A stretch of DNA of 64,000 bases from JAFMJV01 sp963800275 (GCA_963800275.1 CAWDAI010000011.1:124001-188000), one strand, 5' to 3'. Numbered from the stretch's first letter, positions 34,268 to 42,620 are shown. Notes: generated by a model from the letters alone, not told the origin. Made by a program: numbers and translations.

Positions 34268-34768
34268 ATGACGCACCCAGCTCGCGGCCTGCCGCCTCCC
34301 GATGCCACCGCCGGACACCCCACGGTCGCCGTCCGGCTGCGCCACTCGTCGCGTCTGCCGCTGATGGCCCTGGAAGCCGCCTTCCGCGTCGATGGCACTC
34401 TGCCGGGGCGCTACGACGAGTTGATGCTGCGTCGGTTCCTGCGCGACTACGAGCGCCACATCGAGCAGCTGGCCCGCGCGGTCGAGACCGGCGAGGACAG
34501 CTTCGTGATCACCTACGGCGAGGCGCTGGTGCCGACCTATCGCCGCCGCCACGTGCGCATGAACGACGTCGTGTCCCTGTTGCGCGGCCTGGAGGAAGCG
34601 GCTGTGGCCGCGGGCTCCTCCGCCGACGCGGAGGTCATCCGCGCGCCGATGGGTGCCTGGATCGAGCGCATGCGTCATCACCGCCGCCTGCCCGGCGATC
34701 ATGAGGGCAACGCCGCGGTCCGTTTCATCTGGAAGGGCGCCGGCTTCGGCGACGACACGGTCGTCTGA
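34268..34768 (+). CDS. Hypothetical protein paired with DUF433 (166 aa)
   Basis: From ATG 34268. The family is not recognised. It has a central helical region, YDELMLRRFLRDYERHIEQL, followed by EDSFVITYGEALVPTYRRR and MNDVVSLLRGLEEAAVAAG, and an aromatic C-terminus (VRFIWKGAGFGDDTVV). Its stop overlaps the DUF433 start (TGATG), so the two are translationally coupled. DUF433 proteins often form toxin-antitoxin-like pairs with DUF5615/PIN-type proteins; this partner shows no PIN acidic motifs. That makes it either unrelated or a new partner type. Confidence 0.6.
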   Translation: MTHPARGLPPPDATAGHPTVAVRLRHSSRLPLMALEAAFRVDGTLPGRYDELMLRRFLRDYERHIEQLARAVETGEDSFVITYGEALVPTYRRRHVRMNDVVSLLRGLEEAAVAAGSSADAEVIRAPMGAWIERMRHHRRLPGDHEGNAAVRFIWKGAGFGDDTVV

Positions 34769-35058
34769 TGACCATCAAGTGGGTCAAGTCGGACCCGTTG
34801 GTGATGAACGGCGAGCCTTTCTGCTACGGCACGCGCCTGACCGTGCGCAACCTGCTCGAGATGCGCCGCAACGGCCTGACCCCTCCCGAGATGCTGGCCG
34901 AGCACCCCGAGCTCAAAGGCGTGGGCATCGCCGCGGCCTTCCGCTACGCCATCGACAACCGGGAGCGCTACGCTGCCTTCTTCGAGCCCGACGGATCCCT
35001 CCAGGGACCCGGCTTCGAGGGCGCCCAGGCGGAGGCCGTGCCCAAGCACCTGCGCTAG
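34768..35058 (+). CDS. DUF433 domain protein (putative antitoxin-like)
   Basis: 96 residues. The DUF433 pattern is clear: SDPLVMNGEPFCYGTRLTV, then LEMRRNGLTPPEMLAEHPEL, then AAFRYAIDNRERYAAFF, corresponding to a small HTH-like domain found in VapB-type antitoxins. It is coupled to the unknown upstream gene and lies 20 bases before phosphofructokinase. Many DUF433 genes are orphaned, so regulatory function is possible but unproven. Confidence 0.8.
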   Translation: MTIKWVKSDPLVMNGEPFCYGTRLTVRNLLEMRRNGLTPPEMLAEHPELKGVGIAAAFRYAIDNRERYAAFFEPDGSLQGPGFEGAQAEAVPKHLR

Positions 35059-35078
35059 ACAGGGAGGTGACGTCCGCG

Positions 35079-36230
35079 ATGTCCAAGACCATCGGCATCC
35101 TCACCGCGGGCGGCGACAGCCCCGGCCTCAACGCGGCCATCCGGGGTGTGGGCAAGACCGCCATCGGTACCTACGACATGCACGTGATCGGCTTCCGTGA
35201 CGGCTTCCGCGGCCTCATGGAGAACCGAGCGGTCGAACTGGACAAATCGCAGCTCTCGGGCATCCTCACCATCGGGGGCACGATCCTCGGGACCAGCCGT
35301 GACAAGCCGCACCGCATGCTCGTGGGCGGCCAGACCATGGACATGACCGAGGCCATCGTCGAGAACTACCAGGCGCACCACCTCGATGCCCTCGTCTGCC
35401 TGGGCGGCGGCGGGACCCAGAAGAACGCCTTCCGCCTGTACCAGAAAGGTCTCAACGTGGTGACCCTGCCCAAGACCATCGACAACGACGTCTTCGGCAC
35501 GGAGGTGACGTTCGGCTTCGACACCGCGCTGGGCATCGCGACCGAGGCCATCGACCGCCTCCACAGCACCGCCCACAGCCACCATCGCATCATCGTGGTC
35601 GAGGTCATGGGCCACAACGCCGGCTGGCTGGCGCTCGGTGCCGGCATCGCCGGTGGCGCCGACGTCATCCTCATCCCGGAGATCCCCTACGACACGGAGG
35701 CGGTGGCCGAGGCCATCGTGCAGCGGCATCGCCGGGGGTCTTCCTTCAGCATCGTGGCCGTCTCCGAGGGGGCCGTCCCGCGAGACAAGGCAGAGGCGCT
35801 GGCGGCCGCGGAAGCCGCGGCGGCCAAGGCCAAGAAGGCACGCAAGGCGGGCAAGGGCAGCGAGAAGTCCATCGAGACGGCGCGGGCCAAGGTGGAGGAG
35901 GTGCGTGGTTACCTCGGCACCAGCACCCTCTCGCTGACCGAGGAGCTCGAGGCCCGCACATCCCTCGAGTCGCGCGTGACCATCCTCGGACACCTCCAGC
36001 GTGGCGGCACGCCCTCGGCCGCCGATCGTCTCCTGGCCACGCGGCTCGGCGCGGCCGCCACGGATGTCATCGAAGAGGGCCGGTCCGGGGTCATGATCGC
36101 CGCGCGGGGCGAGTCCGCCGAGCCCGTTCCGCTCGAGGAGATCGTGGGCAAGCGCAAGACCGTGCCCCTCGATCATCCCTGGATCCGGACGGCCCGCAGC
36201 ATCGGGGTCTCGATGGGCGACGGCGCCTGA
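35079..36230 (+). CDS. pfkA: 6-phosphofructokinase with helical insertion
   Basis: 383 residues from ATG 35079. The phosphate loop is TAGGDSPGLNAAIRG, the nucleotide-site motif GGGGT (109-113) and the catalytic TIDND (base D135). MGHNAGWLALGAG and LGHLQRGGTPSAADR complete the active site. The pair of residues that separates ATP from pyrophosphate enzymes is Gly at the first position and Lys132 (PKTIDND) at the second. That mixture is known from some ATP-dependent enzymes of the plant/protist-like PFK group, so the phosphoryl donor is uncertain. Residues ~235-285 hold an Ala/Lys/Glu-rich stretch absent from typical PfkA, probably helical. It catalyses the committed step of glycolysis, or a reversible PPi version. 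Confidence 0.92.
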   Translation: MSKTIGILTAGGDSPGLNAAIRGVGKTAIGTYDMHVIGFRDGFRGLMENRAVELDKSQLSGILTIGGTILGTSRDKPHRMLVGGQTMDMTEAIVENYQAHHLDALVCLGGGGTQKNAFRLYQKGLNVVTLPKTIDNDVFGTEVTFGFDTALGIATEAIDRLHSTAHSHHRIIVVEVMGHNAGWLALGAGIAGGADVILIPEIPYDTEAVAEAIVQRHRRGSSFSIVAVSEGAVPRDKAEALAAAEAAAAKAKKARKAGKGSEKSIETARAKVEEVRGYLGTSTLSLTEELEARTSLESRVTILGHLQRGGTPSAADRLLATRLGAAATDVIEEGRSGVMIAARGESAEPVPLEEIVGKRKTVPLDHPWIRTARSIGVSMGDGA

Positions 36231-36290
36231 TCGACTCGAAAGGGGCCGGCCGGCGGCCTTCTGGAGACCGCAGTGTAGGATGGCGGCACC

Positions 36291-36650
36291 ATGTCTGACC
36301 CGACCATCACCAACGACTCCATCGGCCCGACCATCGCCCCCGCCGACGATGAGACGCCCCGGATCGACCCCGTCATGCGCTCGCGCGAGCTGGCCGTCCT
36401 GGACGCCCTGCGCTCCGTGGTCGACCCCGAGATCGGCATGAACGTGGTCGAGCTGGCGCTCATCAGGCAGGTCCTGCTCGGCGACGAGCTGACCGAGATC
36501 AAGATGATCCTGACCACGCCCTTCTGTCCCTACGCCGGCTCCATGATCCAGCAGGTCAAGGAGGCCGCAGAGGAAGCCGAGGGCCACGAGGTCAAGGTGA
36601 CCCTGCTGGCCGAACGCTGGGATCCGCGCGACGCGGGCCTGACCTGGTAG
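36291..36650 (+). CDS. MIP18/DUF59 family Fe-S assembly factor (SufT/PaaD-like)
   Basis: 119 residues. Beyond a ~27-residue disordered N-terminus, the DUF59 domain reads LDALRSVVDPEIGMNVVELAL, with the DPE motif, and then TTPFCPYAGSMIQQV, with the conserved cysteine. Such proteins help mature Fe-S proteins, as SufT does, or act in PaaD complexes. No paa genes are present, so a housekeeping Fe-S role is more likely. It may cooperate with the suf cluster 5 kb downstream. Confidence 0.87.
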   Translation: MSDPTITNDSIGPTIAPADDETPRIDPVMRSRELAVLDALRSVVDPEIGMNVVELALIRQVLLGDELTEIKMILTTPFCPYAGSMIQQVKEAAEEAEGHEVKVTLLAERWDPRDAGLTW

Positions 36651-36672
36651 CCAGCGGACGGGGACGGGCCCG

Positions 36673-37326
36673 ATGAGCGAGCCGAGCGGGCGAGTGCGGC
36701 GCGAGGCCATCGCCGCCAGCGCCGTAGCCACGGGCAAGGGCGATGACGGCACCACCGGGCTGCTGTGGGGCGGACGTGTGTCCAAGGACGACGCACGCAC
36801 CGAGGCCTATGGCAGCATCGACGAGGCGGTGGCAGCGCTCGGGCTGGCGCGAGCGGAGGTCTTCGAGCTGCGGGCGCAGGGCCGACTGCCGCGATCGCTC
36901 GACGACCTCGAAGAGACGATCCTGTCTATCCAGCGTGACCTCTTCGTAGCCGGGGCCGAGCTGGCCGCCAACCCTGACGCCTGGGATCGCTTGGAGGATG
37001 GCCTGACTCGCGTCGACGAGTCCATGCTCGTCCGCCTCGAGGCTGCGCTCGCCGAGGCCGAGGCTCGCGTGGAGATGCCGCGCGAGTTCACCGTGCCCGG
37101 CGCTGACCGCCTCTCAGCGGCGCTGGAGCTCACGCGTGCGGTCGTGCGCCGAGCGGAGCGACGCGTGATCGCGGTCGACCGCCTGCAGCTCGTGCCGGGC
37201 GCCTGGTTGATGCCCTACCTGAACCGTCTCGCCGACCTGCTGTGGGTCCTCGCCCGGCTCGTCGAGCGAGCCCTCGGCACGGCCACCACGAGGGTGCGTA
37301 CGGAGGCACTCACCAAGCACCGCTAG
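36673..37326 (+). CDS. pduO: Cob(I)yrinic acid a,c-diamide adenosyltransferase, PduO type
   Basis: 217 residues. The N-terminal ATP site TGKGDDGTTGLL, AYGSIDEAVAALGLAR, IQRDLFVAGAELA and the C-terminal FTVPGADRLSAALELTRAVVRRAERR-type stretch (TRAVVRRAERR visible) are diagnostic of the PduO/MMAB family. It transfers the adenosyl group of ATP to cob(I)alamin to make coenzyme B12. No B12-dependent enzyme is encoded next to it. KamA at 29 kb does not need B12. It is probably co-transcribed with the DUF59 gene 22 bases upstream. Confidence 0.95.
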   Translation: MSEPSGRVRREAIAASAVATGKGDDGTTGLLWGGRVSKDDARTEAYGSIDEAVAALGLARAEVFELRAQGRLPRSLDDLEETILSIQRDLFVAGAELAANPDAWDRLEDGLTRVDESMLVRLEAALAEAEARVEMPREFTVPGADRLSAALELTRAVVRRAERRVIAVDRLQLVPGAWLMPYLNRLADLLWVLARLVERALGTATTRVRTEALTKHR

Positions 37327-37379
37327 AATCGGGCTCCCAGTCGGCCCCATCGGGCCTCCGCGAAAGGAAACGAACGATC

Positions 37380-38153
37380 GTGCAGTCACCACCCGGCAAC
37401 GACCCGCTCAATCGCACCCAGGCGCCCATCGGCGCGCCCGGCCAGGCGACCGGTGCAGCTGGCGCCAGGACCGTCGAGGGCGCCATCGTCTCGAGCCAGC
37501 CACGCGAAGGCTTCCTCACCGGCAGCTTCGTGTGGATGTTCGTGGGCGTCCTGCTCTCGGCCATCTCCGCCTGGTTCGTGATGAACAACGCGGACCTCAT
37601 GCAGACGGCGCTCGAGAACTGGTTCCTTCTGCTGATCGGCCAGCTGGCCCTGGTCCTGGTCATCAACTTCGCCATCACCAAGATCTCGCCGGTGGTGGCC
37701 CTCGGGCTCTTCTTCATCTACGCCCTGACCATGGGCGTGACGATGGGTATCGTGGTCGCCGCCTACATCGGCAGCATCGGTGTCTCGGGCGTGGTCTCCG
37801 CCTTCGCCGGAGCGGCGGCCATCTTCGGCGGCGCAGCGCTCTACGGCGGAGTCACCAAACGAGACCTGACCAACCTCCGCGGCATCCTCTTCATGGGCCT
37901 GCTGGGACTGATCGTGGTCATGTTCCTGCAGATCTTCCTCTTCGCCGACAGCGACGTCATGAGCCTGATCATCGGCATCGTCGGCGTAGTCATCTTCACT
38001 GGGCTCACCGCCTGGGATGTGCAGCGCCTGAAGAACGGCGCCATGCCCAACATCAACAAGGACTCGGCGACCGTGCTGGGGGCGCTCGCGCTCTACCTCG
38101 ATTTCGTCAACCTGTTCCTGTTCCTGCTGCGCATCTTCGGCGCCAGCCGCTGA
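37380..38153 (+). CDS. Bax inhibitor-1/YccA family membrane protein
   Basis: 257 residues from GTG 37380, with AAAGGAAA upstream. A polar ~40-residue N-terminus precedes seven membrane helices. The C-terminal family signature (LGALALYLDFVNLFLFLLRI) and the central FIYALTMGVTMG and YGGVTKRDLTNLRGIL regions identify it as BI-1/UPF0005. Bacterial members are pH-sensitive calcium-leak channels or FtsH-associated modulators. Its role here is unknown. Confidence 0.92.
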   Translation: MQSPPGNDPLNRTQAPIGAPGQATGAAGARTVEGAIVSSQPREGFLTGSFVWMFVGVLLSAISAWFVMNNADLMQTALENWFLLLIGQLALVLVINFAITKISPVVALGLFFIYALTMGVTMGIVVAAYIGSIGVSGVVSAFAGAAAIFGGAALYGGVTKRDLTNLRGILFMGLLGLIVVMFLQIFLFADSDVMSLIIGIVGVVIFTGLTAWDVQRLKNGAMPNINKDSATVLGALALYLDFVNLFLFLLRIFGASR

Positions 38154-38216
38154 CCCGCTGTCGGGGTCGCCGGACGGCCCCGCCCATCGCTCGCATCCGT
38201 TAGGAGGGCGAGATCC

Positions 38217-39098
38217 ATGAGTGAGACGACGGTCGGTTTCTGCGGGTTGGGCACGATGGGTGCGGCCATGGCCGCGAACGTGGCACGAGCGGGGTTTCCC
38301 CTGACCGTCTGGAACCGGACGACGGGACGCGCTGCACTGCCGCTCGCGGCCGGTGCCAGCGAGGTCGCGACGCCCGCGGCCGTGGCTCGCGCAGCCGAGG
38401 TCGTGGTCATCTGCGTCAGCGACACGCCCGACGTGGAGGCGGTCCTCTTCGGCGAGGACGGCCTGGCCAGCGGGCTGGCCGCGGGTTCGCTGGTGATCGA
38501 CTGCTCCACCATCTCACCGGCTGCCTCCCAGACCTTCGGCGAGCGGCTGCGCGAGGCCAGCGTGGGCTTCGTGGACGCGCCCGTCTCGGGAGGCTCCGAG
38601 GGTGCCCAGAAGGGCTCGCTCACCATCATGGTCGGTGGATCCGAGGAAGACGCCAGGCGTGCCCTTCCGATCCTCGAGACGATGGGCTCGAGCATCACGC
38701 ACATGGGTCCGGTCGGTGCCGGCCAGACGACCAAGGCCGTCAACCAGGTGATCCTCTCGGGTGTCTACCTGGGTGTGGCCGAAGGTATGGTCCTGGCCAT
38801 GAAGTCGGGGCTCGACCCGGAGCAGGTGGCCACGGCCCTGGCCGGAGGCGCCGCCGGCTCGTGGGTCCTGCAGAACCGAGCGGGTCGCATGATCACCAAT
38901 GAGTACCCACTGGGCTTCCGCATCGCGCTTCACCTCAAGGACCTCGGCATCGCGCTCGAGCAGGCGCGTGCGGTCGGCGCCGCCCTGCCCGTCTCCGCTA
39001 TGGCCGCCCAGATCGAGGCTGGCCTCGTCGCCCGTGGGCACGGGGACGACGACAACTCGGCCCTCGCTCGCGCCATCCGCGAGTGGAGTGGGCTCTAG
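38217..39098 (+). CDS. 3-hydroxyisobutyrate dehydrogenase-like beta-hydroxyacid dehydrogenase
   Basis: 293 residues from ATG 38217 after AGGAGGGCG. The N-terminal Rossmann motif is VGFCGLGTMGAAMAANVARAG. VDAPVSGGSEGAQKGSL is the substrate-loop signature. The catalytic lysine lies in GAGQTTKAVNQ. Related enzymes reduce or oxidise 3-hydroxyisobutyrate, tartronate semialdehyde, glyoxylate/succinate semialdehyde or similar. Asn in WNRTTGR, after the second strand, favours NADP. It lies 22 bases before L-2-hydroxyglutarate oxidase, so the pair may process short hydroxyacids. Confidence 0.92.
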   Translation: MSETTVGFCGLGTMGAAMAANVARAGFPLTVWNRTTGRAALPLAAGASEVATPAAVARAAEVVVICVSDTPDVEAVLFGEDGLASGLAAGSLVIDCSTISPAASQTFGERLREASVGFVDAPVSGGSEGAQKGSLTIMVGGSEEDARRALPILETMGSSITHMGPVGAGQTTKAVNQVILSGVYLGVAEGMVLAMKSGLDPEQVATALAGGAAGSWVLQNRAGRMITNEYPLGFRIALHLKDLGIALEQARAVGAALPVSAMAAQIEAGLVARGHGDDDNSALARAIREWSGL

Positions 39099-39120
39099 CC
39101 GTCTGCGCAGGGGCGAGGGC

Positions 39121-40341
39121 ATGAGCGCCGCAGCGGTGGCCCGTACCGATGTCGCGGTCATCGGCGGCGGCATCGTGGGCCTGGCCACGGCCCTCCGCCT
39201 GCTGCAGGCGCGACCGGACCTGGACCTCGTCGTGCTGGAGAAGGAAGCGACGCTCGCGAGCCACCAGACCGGTCACAACAGTGGTGTCTTGCACGCGGGG
39301 CTCTACTACCAGCCGGGTTCGCTCAAGGCCCGCCTGTGCCAGGAGGGCAAAGCCGATCTCGAGGTCTACTGCGAGGAGCGCGGCGTGCCGGTCGAGCACA
39401 CGGGCAAGCTGGTGGTCGCGACCGATGAGTCCCACATGGACCGCTTCCGGTCGCTGCTCGAGCGTGCCTTGGCCAACGGTGTGGCGGGGCTGGAGGAGGT
39501 CGGTCCCGAGCGCATCCGCGAGCTCGAGCCGCACGCGGCCGGGATCAGGGCGCTCTGGAGCCCGCGCACCGGGATCGTCGATTTCGGGCTCGTGGCCCGC
39601 ACCTTCGCCGCCGACGTGACCGCGCGCGGGGGGATCATCGAGACCGGCCGAGGCGTGCGTTCCTTCGAGCGGCGCCCCGAGGGCCTGGTCCTGGGCACGG
39701 ATCAGGGCGATCTGCTGGCCGGCCACGTGATCGCCTGCGCCGGCCTGCAGGCGGATCGGGTCGCCGTGCTCGCGGGAGATGATGCCGGGGTGCGCATCGT
39801 GCCCTTCCGTGGCGACTACTACACCCTCCGCCCGGAGGCCCGCCACCTGGTGCGAGGACTCATCTACCCGCTGCCCGACCCGCGCCTGCCCTTCGTGGGG
39901 GTGCACCTGACGCGCCGGATCGATGGTGCCGTGCTGGCCGGGCCCAATGCCGTGCTGGCCGCGGCTCGCGAGGGCTACCGGCGGCGCGACATCTCGCCGC
40001 GGGACCTGCTCGACACCGTTGGCTTCGCCGGCTTCCGGCGGCTGGCCCGCTCGTTCTGGCGCACCGGCGCCGCGGAGATGTGGCGGGACTGGTCCAGGCG
40101 CGCGTTCGTGGCGGACCTGCGTCGCCTGGTCCCGGCCCTGGCCTCAGAGCATCTCGTCTTCGGACCGTCCGGCATCAGGGCCCAGGCCGTCGCCACCGAT
40201 GGCTCGATGGTCGAGGACTTCAAGCTCGGTGGGTCCGACCGGATCCTCCATGTCTTCAACGCGCCATCGCCGGCCGCGACCTCGTCACTGGCCATCGGCC
40301 GGGTCCTGTCGGGGGAGGCGATCTCCCGCTTCGGGCTGTAG
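39121..40341 (+). CDS. lhgO: L-2-hydroxyglutarate oxidase (LhgO)
   Basis: 406 residues from ATG 39121. A DAO-type FAD fold begins with VAVIGGGIVGLATALRLL. The LhgO signature HNSGVLHAGLYYQPGSLKA is present, as are FRGDYYTLRPE and the C-terminal FNAPSPAATSSLAIG. It oxidises L-2-hydroxyglutarate to 2-oxoglutarate, transferring electrons to the quinone pool or oxygen and removing a toxic by-product of 2-oxoglutarate reduction. It is coupled with the preceding dehydrogenase. Confidence 0.94.
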   Translation: MSAAAVARTDVAVIGGGIVGLATALRLLQARPDLDLVVLEKEATLASHQTGHNSGVLHAGLYYQPGSLKARLCQEGKADLEVYCEERGVPVEHTGKLVVATDESHMDRFRSLLERALANGVAGLEEVGPERIRELEPHAAGIRALWSPRTGIVDFGLVARTFAADVTARGGIIETGRGVRSFERRPEGLVLGTDQGDLLAGHVIACAGLQADRVAVLAGDDAGVRIVPFRGDYYTLRPEARHLVRGLIYPLPDPRLPFVGVHLTRRIDGAVLAGPNAVLAAAREGYRRRDISPRDLLDTVGFAGFRRLARSFWRTGAAEMWRDWSRRAFVADLRRLVPALASEHLVFGPSGIRAQAVATDGSMVEDFKLGGSDRILHVFNAPSPAATSSLAIGRVLSGEAISRFGL

Positions 40342-40436
40342 GTCCGGCCGGCCGGTCAGCGTTTGGTACCGCTGCCGGTGGCGATGCGATGCGTGTACGC
40401 TTGGCTGGCCTGTCCATCATCGATCGAGGTCGAGCT

Positions 40437-41300
40437 ATGACGTGGGGATCCGAGGCTCCCGCGACGCCGCAGGAACCGCGAGCGCCGGGCGCCCAGCAGC
40501 AGCCGACAGCGTTCCCGCCGCCCGGACCCGTGCCCGGTGGGCCAGTCCCGCCGCAGGGTGTCCCGCCCTATCCGCCGCCGCCCGACGCCTGGGCCGGACC
40601 GCCCCCTCCACCGCGAGCGACCTATCCGGTCGCCCCGCCCGAGCCCATGTGGATGCCGCCACCGGCCTATCCCCTGGCTCCGGACGCCCATCCGGTCAAC
40701 ATCTCCTTCGACCGTGAGGCCGGCATCAGCCGGCTCTGGGGCATCCCGCTCATCGGCCAGACGATCCGCCTGATCCTGCTCATCCCCCACTTCATCGTGT
40801 TCATGCTCATCGGGTTCGTGGCCGCCATCCAGCTCCTGGTGTCCTGGATCCCGGTGCTGATCCTGGGCCGCTATCCGGGCTGGGGCTACCGCTGGACCGG
40901 TGGGTTCCTGGCCTACGGGCAGCGCATCAGTGCCTACGCCTACCTGCTGGCCGCGCCCTACCCGCCCTTCGCGCTGGAGCCGGACTTCTATCCCATCGTC
41001 GTGCGCTACGACGAGGGCGTGCGCATCAACCGCCTGTGGGGCATCCCCATCGTGGGCTACCTCGTCCGTGCGATCGTGCTCATCCCACACTTCATCGTGC
41101 TCACGCTGCTGGCCATCCTGGCGGGGTTCCTGATGCTCTTCGTGTGGGCGCCGGTACTCATCTTCGGCCGCCAGGCCGATCTCATGTATACGATCATCGG
41201 CGGGTTCTTCCGCTGGAGCCTGCGCGTGAGCGCGTATGGGCTGCTGATGGTCGACCGCTATCCACCCTTCAGCCTCGGAGAGGACGACCCACGACTGTGA
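40437..41300 (+). CDS. Tandem DUF4389 membrane protein with proline-rich N-terminus
   Basis: 287 residues from ATG 40437. Residues 1-80 are Pro/Ala-rich and probably disordered. Two DUF4389 units follow: the first has REAGISRLWGIPLIGQTIR and IPHFIVFMLIGFVAA, the second DEGVRINRLWGIPIVGYLVR and IPHFIVLTLLAILAGF. Each contains paired membrane helices and ends with a RYP(G/P)-type segment (GRYPGWGYRWTGGF and the later IIGGFFRWSLRVSAY). Function is unknown for this family. Its stop overlaps the next start (GTGA). Confidence 0.83.
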   Translation: MTWGSEAPATPQEPRAPGAQQQPTAFPPPGPVPGGPVPPQGVPPYPPPPDAWAGPPPPPRATYPVAPPEPMWMPPPAYPLAPDAHPVNISFDREAGISRLWGIPLIGQTIRLILLIPHFIVFMLIGFVAAIQLLVSWIPVLILGRYPGWGYRWTGGFLAYGQRISAYAYLLAAPYPPFALEPDFYPIVVRYDEGVRINRLWGIPIVGYLVRAIVLIPHFIVLTLLAILAGFLMLFVWAPVLIFGRQADLMYTIIGGFFRWSLRVSAYGLLMVDRYPPFSLGEDDPRL

Positions 41301-41848
41301 CCGACCCCCACAACGACAACGACCACGAGACCAACGATGCGCCGACCGGCGACGACGCGGGCACGGGACACGACCCCGACCAGCTGGACGGTGCGCTCGA
41401 AGCCGCCGAGGCGACCCTCAATCGCCGGCCGGAGGTCGACTACTTGCTGGTGGCCGACCGGGCTGAGGTGGTCAACGGCAAGCTGTACCTGATGGGTGGC
41501 AGCTGGGATCGCATCCAGCCGCAGCAGTTCCCGCACCGCATGATGCTGGGCATCGCCCTGGGTGTGCGCATCCCCTTCGCACATACCGACGACCAGCACA
41601 CCGTGGCCATCGAGCTCTTCCACAACGACACCCGCGTGATCGGCTTCGAAGCCAAGCTTGCGACCGGCCGACCCCCCGGCATGGCCGGCATGGACATGCT
41701 CGTGCCCATGGCCTTCAACATCCCGATCGCCATTCCCGGCGAGGGTCAGCTCACGCTTCGGGCGGTCATCGATGGCGCCGCGCGACGCCGCCACGAGATC
41801 AAGGTCATCCAGCGTCCGCAGCAAGGCGGCCAGATCCGCCCAGCCTGA
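41297..41848 (+). CDS. Conserved hypothetical protein (DUF6941-like)
   Basis: 183 residues from GTG 41297, overlapping the DUF4389 gene. After an Asp/Gly-rich N-terminus comes VDYLLVADRAEVVNGKLYLM with GGSWDRIQPQQFP, and later RGVIDGA-type beta strands (LRAVIDGAARRRHEI). The ADxAExxNGKLYxxGGxWD pattern matches what I recall as DUF6941; I could not confirm this. The fold looks all-beta. No catalytic residues are apparent. Confidence 0.65.
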   Translation: MTDPHNDNDHETNDAPTGDDAGTGHDPDQLDGALEAAEATLNRRPEVDYLLVADRAEVVNGKLYLMGGSWDRIQPQQFPHRMMLGIALGVRIPFAHTDDQHTVAIELFHNDTRVIGFEAKLATGRPPGMAGMDMLVPMAFNIPIAIPGEGQLTLRAVIDGAARRRHEIKVIQRPQQGGQIRPA

Positions 41849-41959
41849 CCGGCAGCGCGCGCGGCCATCGAACCGGCATCGGACAGACCTCCCGCACCGG
41901 TTCTCCCGGGTCCGCGCGATCCGGGGCACGGTCGTGGTCGCCGGGCTGCCCCGGCGTCG

Positions 41960-41988
41960 TTGACGCCCGGCGCCTGCGGCACTAGAAT
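41960..41988 (+). promoter_or_regulatory. Sigma70-type promoter of the rrf2-suf operon
   Basis: TTGACG (41960-41965) and TAGAAT (41983-41988) are separated by exactly 17 bases. Each hexamer differs from the consensus by one base. The predicted start near 41995 gives a ~92-base leader before GTG 42087. Confidence 0.85.
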
Positions 41989-41989
41989 T

Positions 41990-42014
41990 AATCCTGACGA
42001 AATCAGTCGGAATT
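41990..42014 (+). promoter_or_regulatory. IscR type 1-like operator
   Basis: The core GACGAAATCAGTC (41996-42008) flanked by CCT and GG fits the IscR type 1 site (GACT-RWWW-YAGTC core). About 18 of 25 positions agree, and the central part is almost perfect. It overlaps the predicted transcription start, so binding would repress. The Rrf2 protein encoded just downstream is the natural candidate ligand; this is an inference. Confidence 0.7.
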
Positions 42015-42086
42015 GCCGGGTGTGCACGCCTCCGAGACCTACCCCGGGGCAGGGCCGCCTGGACCCTGGAGACCACCACCAGCACC

Positions 42087-42620
42087 GTGAGCACTAGCGT
42101 TCCCTCATCGGGGTCACTCCACTTCTCCACGCGTGGCGAGTATGGGGTGCGCCTGATGGTGGAGTTGTCCCGCCACCACGGCTCCGGACCGGTCAGCCTC
42201 AGCGAGATGGCCGAGCACGAGGAGCTGCCGCGGCCATACCTGGAGCAGCTGGTGGTGAGCCTGCGTTCAGCGGGCCTCGTGACCAGCACGCGCGGGGCAC
42301 GCGGGGGCTACGAGCTGTCGCGGCCGCCCTCGGACATCCGCATGATCGAGGTCATCACGGCCCTCGAGGGGCCGGTCACGCCGATGGTCTGTGCGAGCGA
42401 CGATGCACATCACGCGGAGACCTGCAAGCGTGCGGCTTTCTGCAACGTCGAGCGCTTGTGGCAGCGCGTACGCGATGCCATCGTGGTGGCCCTCGACTCC
42501 ATGACCCTCGAGGAACTCGCCGGGCCTGCACCCGGCCACCCCGCCCATCCCCAGCCGGCCTTCGTGGCCGTCCAGCCGCTCGCCGATCGAAGCAGCAAGG
42601 AGCCAGTCACCCAGCCATGA
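42087..42620 (+). CDS. Rrf2 family Fe-S-sensing regulator (IscR-like)
   Basis: 177 residues from GTG 42087. The winged helix has FSTRGEYGVRLMVELSR, then EELPRPYLEQLVVSLRSAGLV and the wing STRGARGGYELSRP. C102, C113 and C119 (spacing CX10CX5C) can bind an Fe-S cluster, although the first gap is longer than the CX5CX5C of E. coli IscR. It precedes sufC with an ATGA overlap and carries an IscR-like operator at its own promoter. It likely senses Fe-S status and represses the operon when clusters are plentiful. Confidence 0.92.
   Translation: MSTSVPSSGSLHFSTRGEYGVRLMVELSRHHGSGPVSLSEMAEHEELPRPYLEQLVVSLRSAGLVTSTRGARGGYELSRPPSDIRMIEVITALEGPVTPMVCASDDAHHAETCKRAAFCNVERLWQRVRDAIVVALDSMTLEELAGPAPGHPAHPQPAFVAVQPLADRSSKEPVTQP

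Noticed and set aside
36237..36265. Hairpin after phosphofructokinase as terminator
   Set aside because: The GGCC-rich stem is imperfect and has no T-tract; it is too weak to report.
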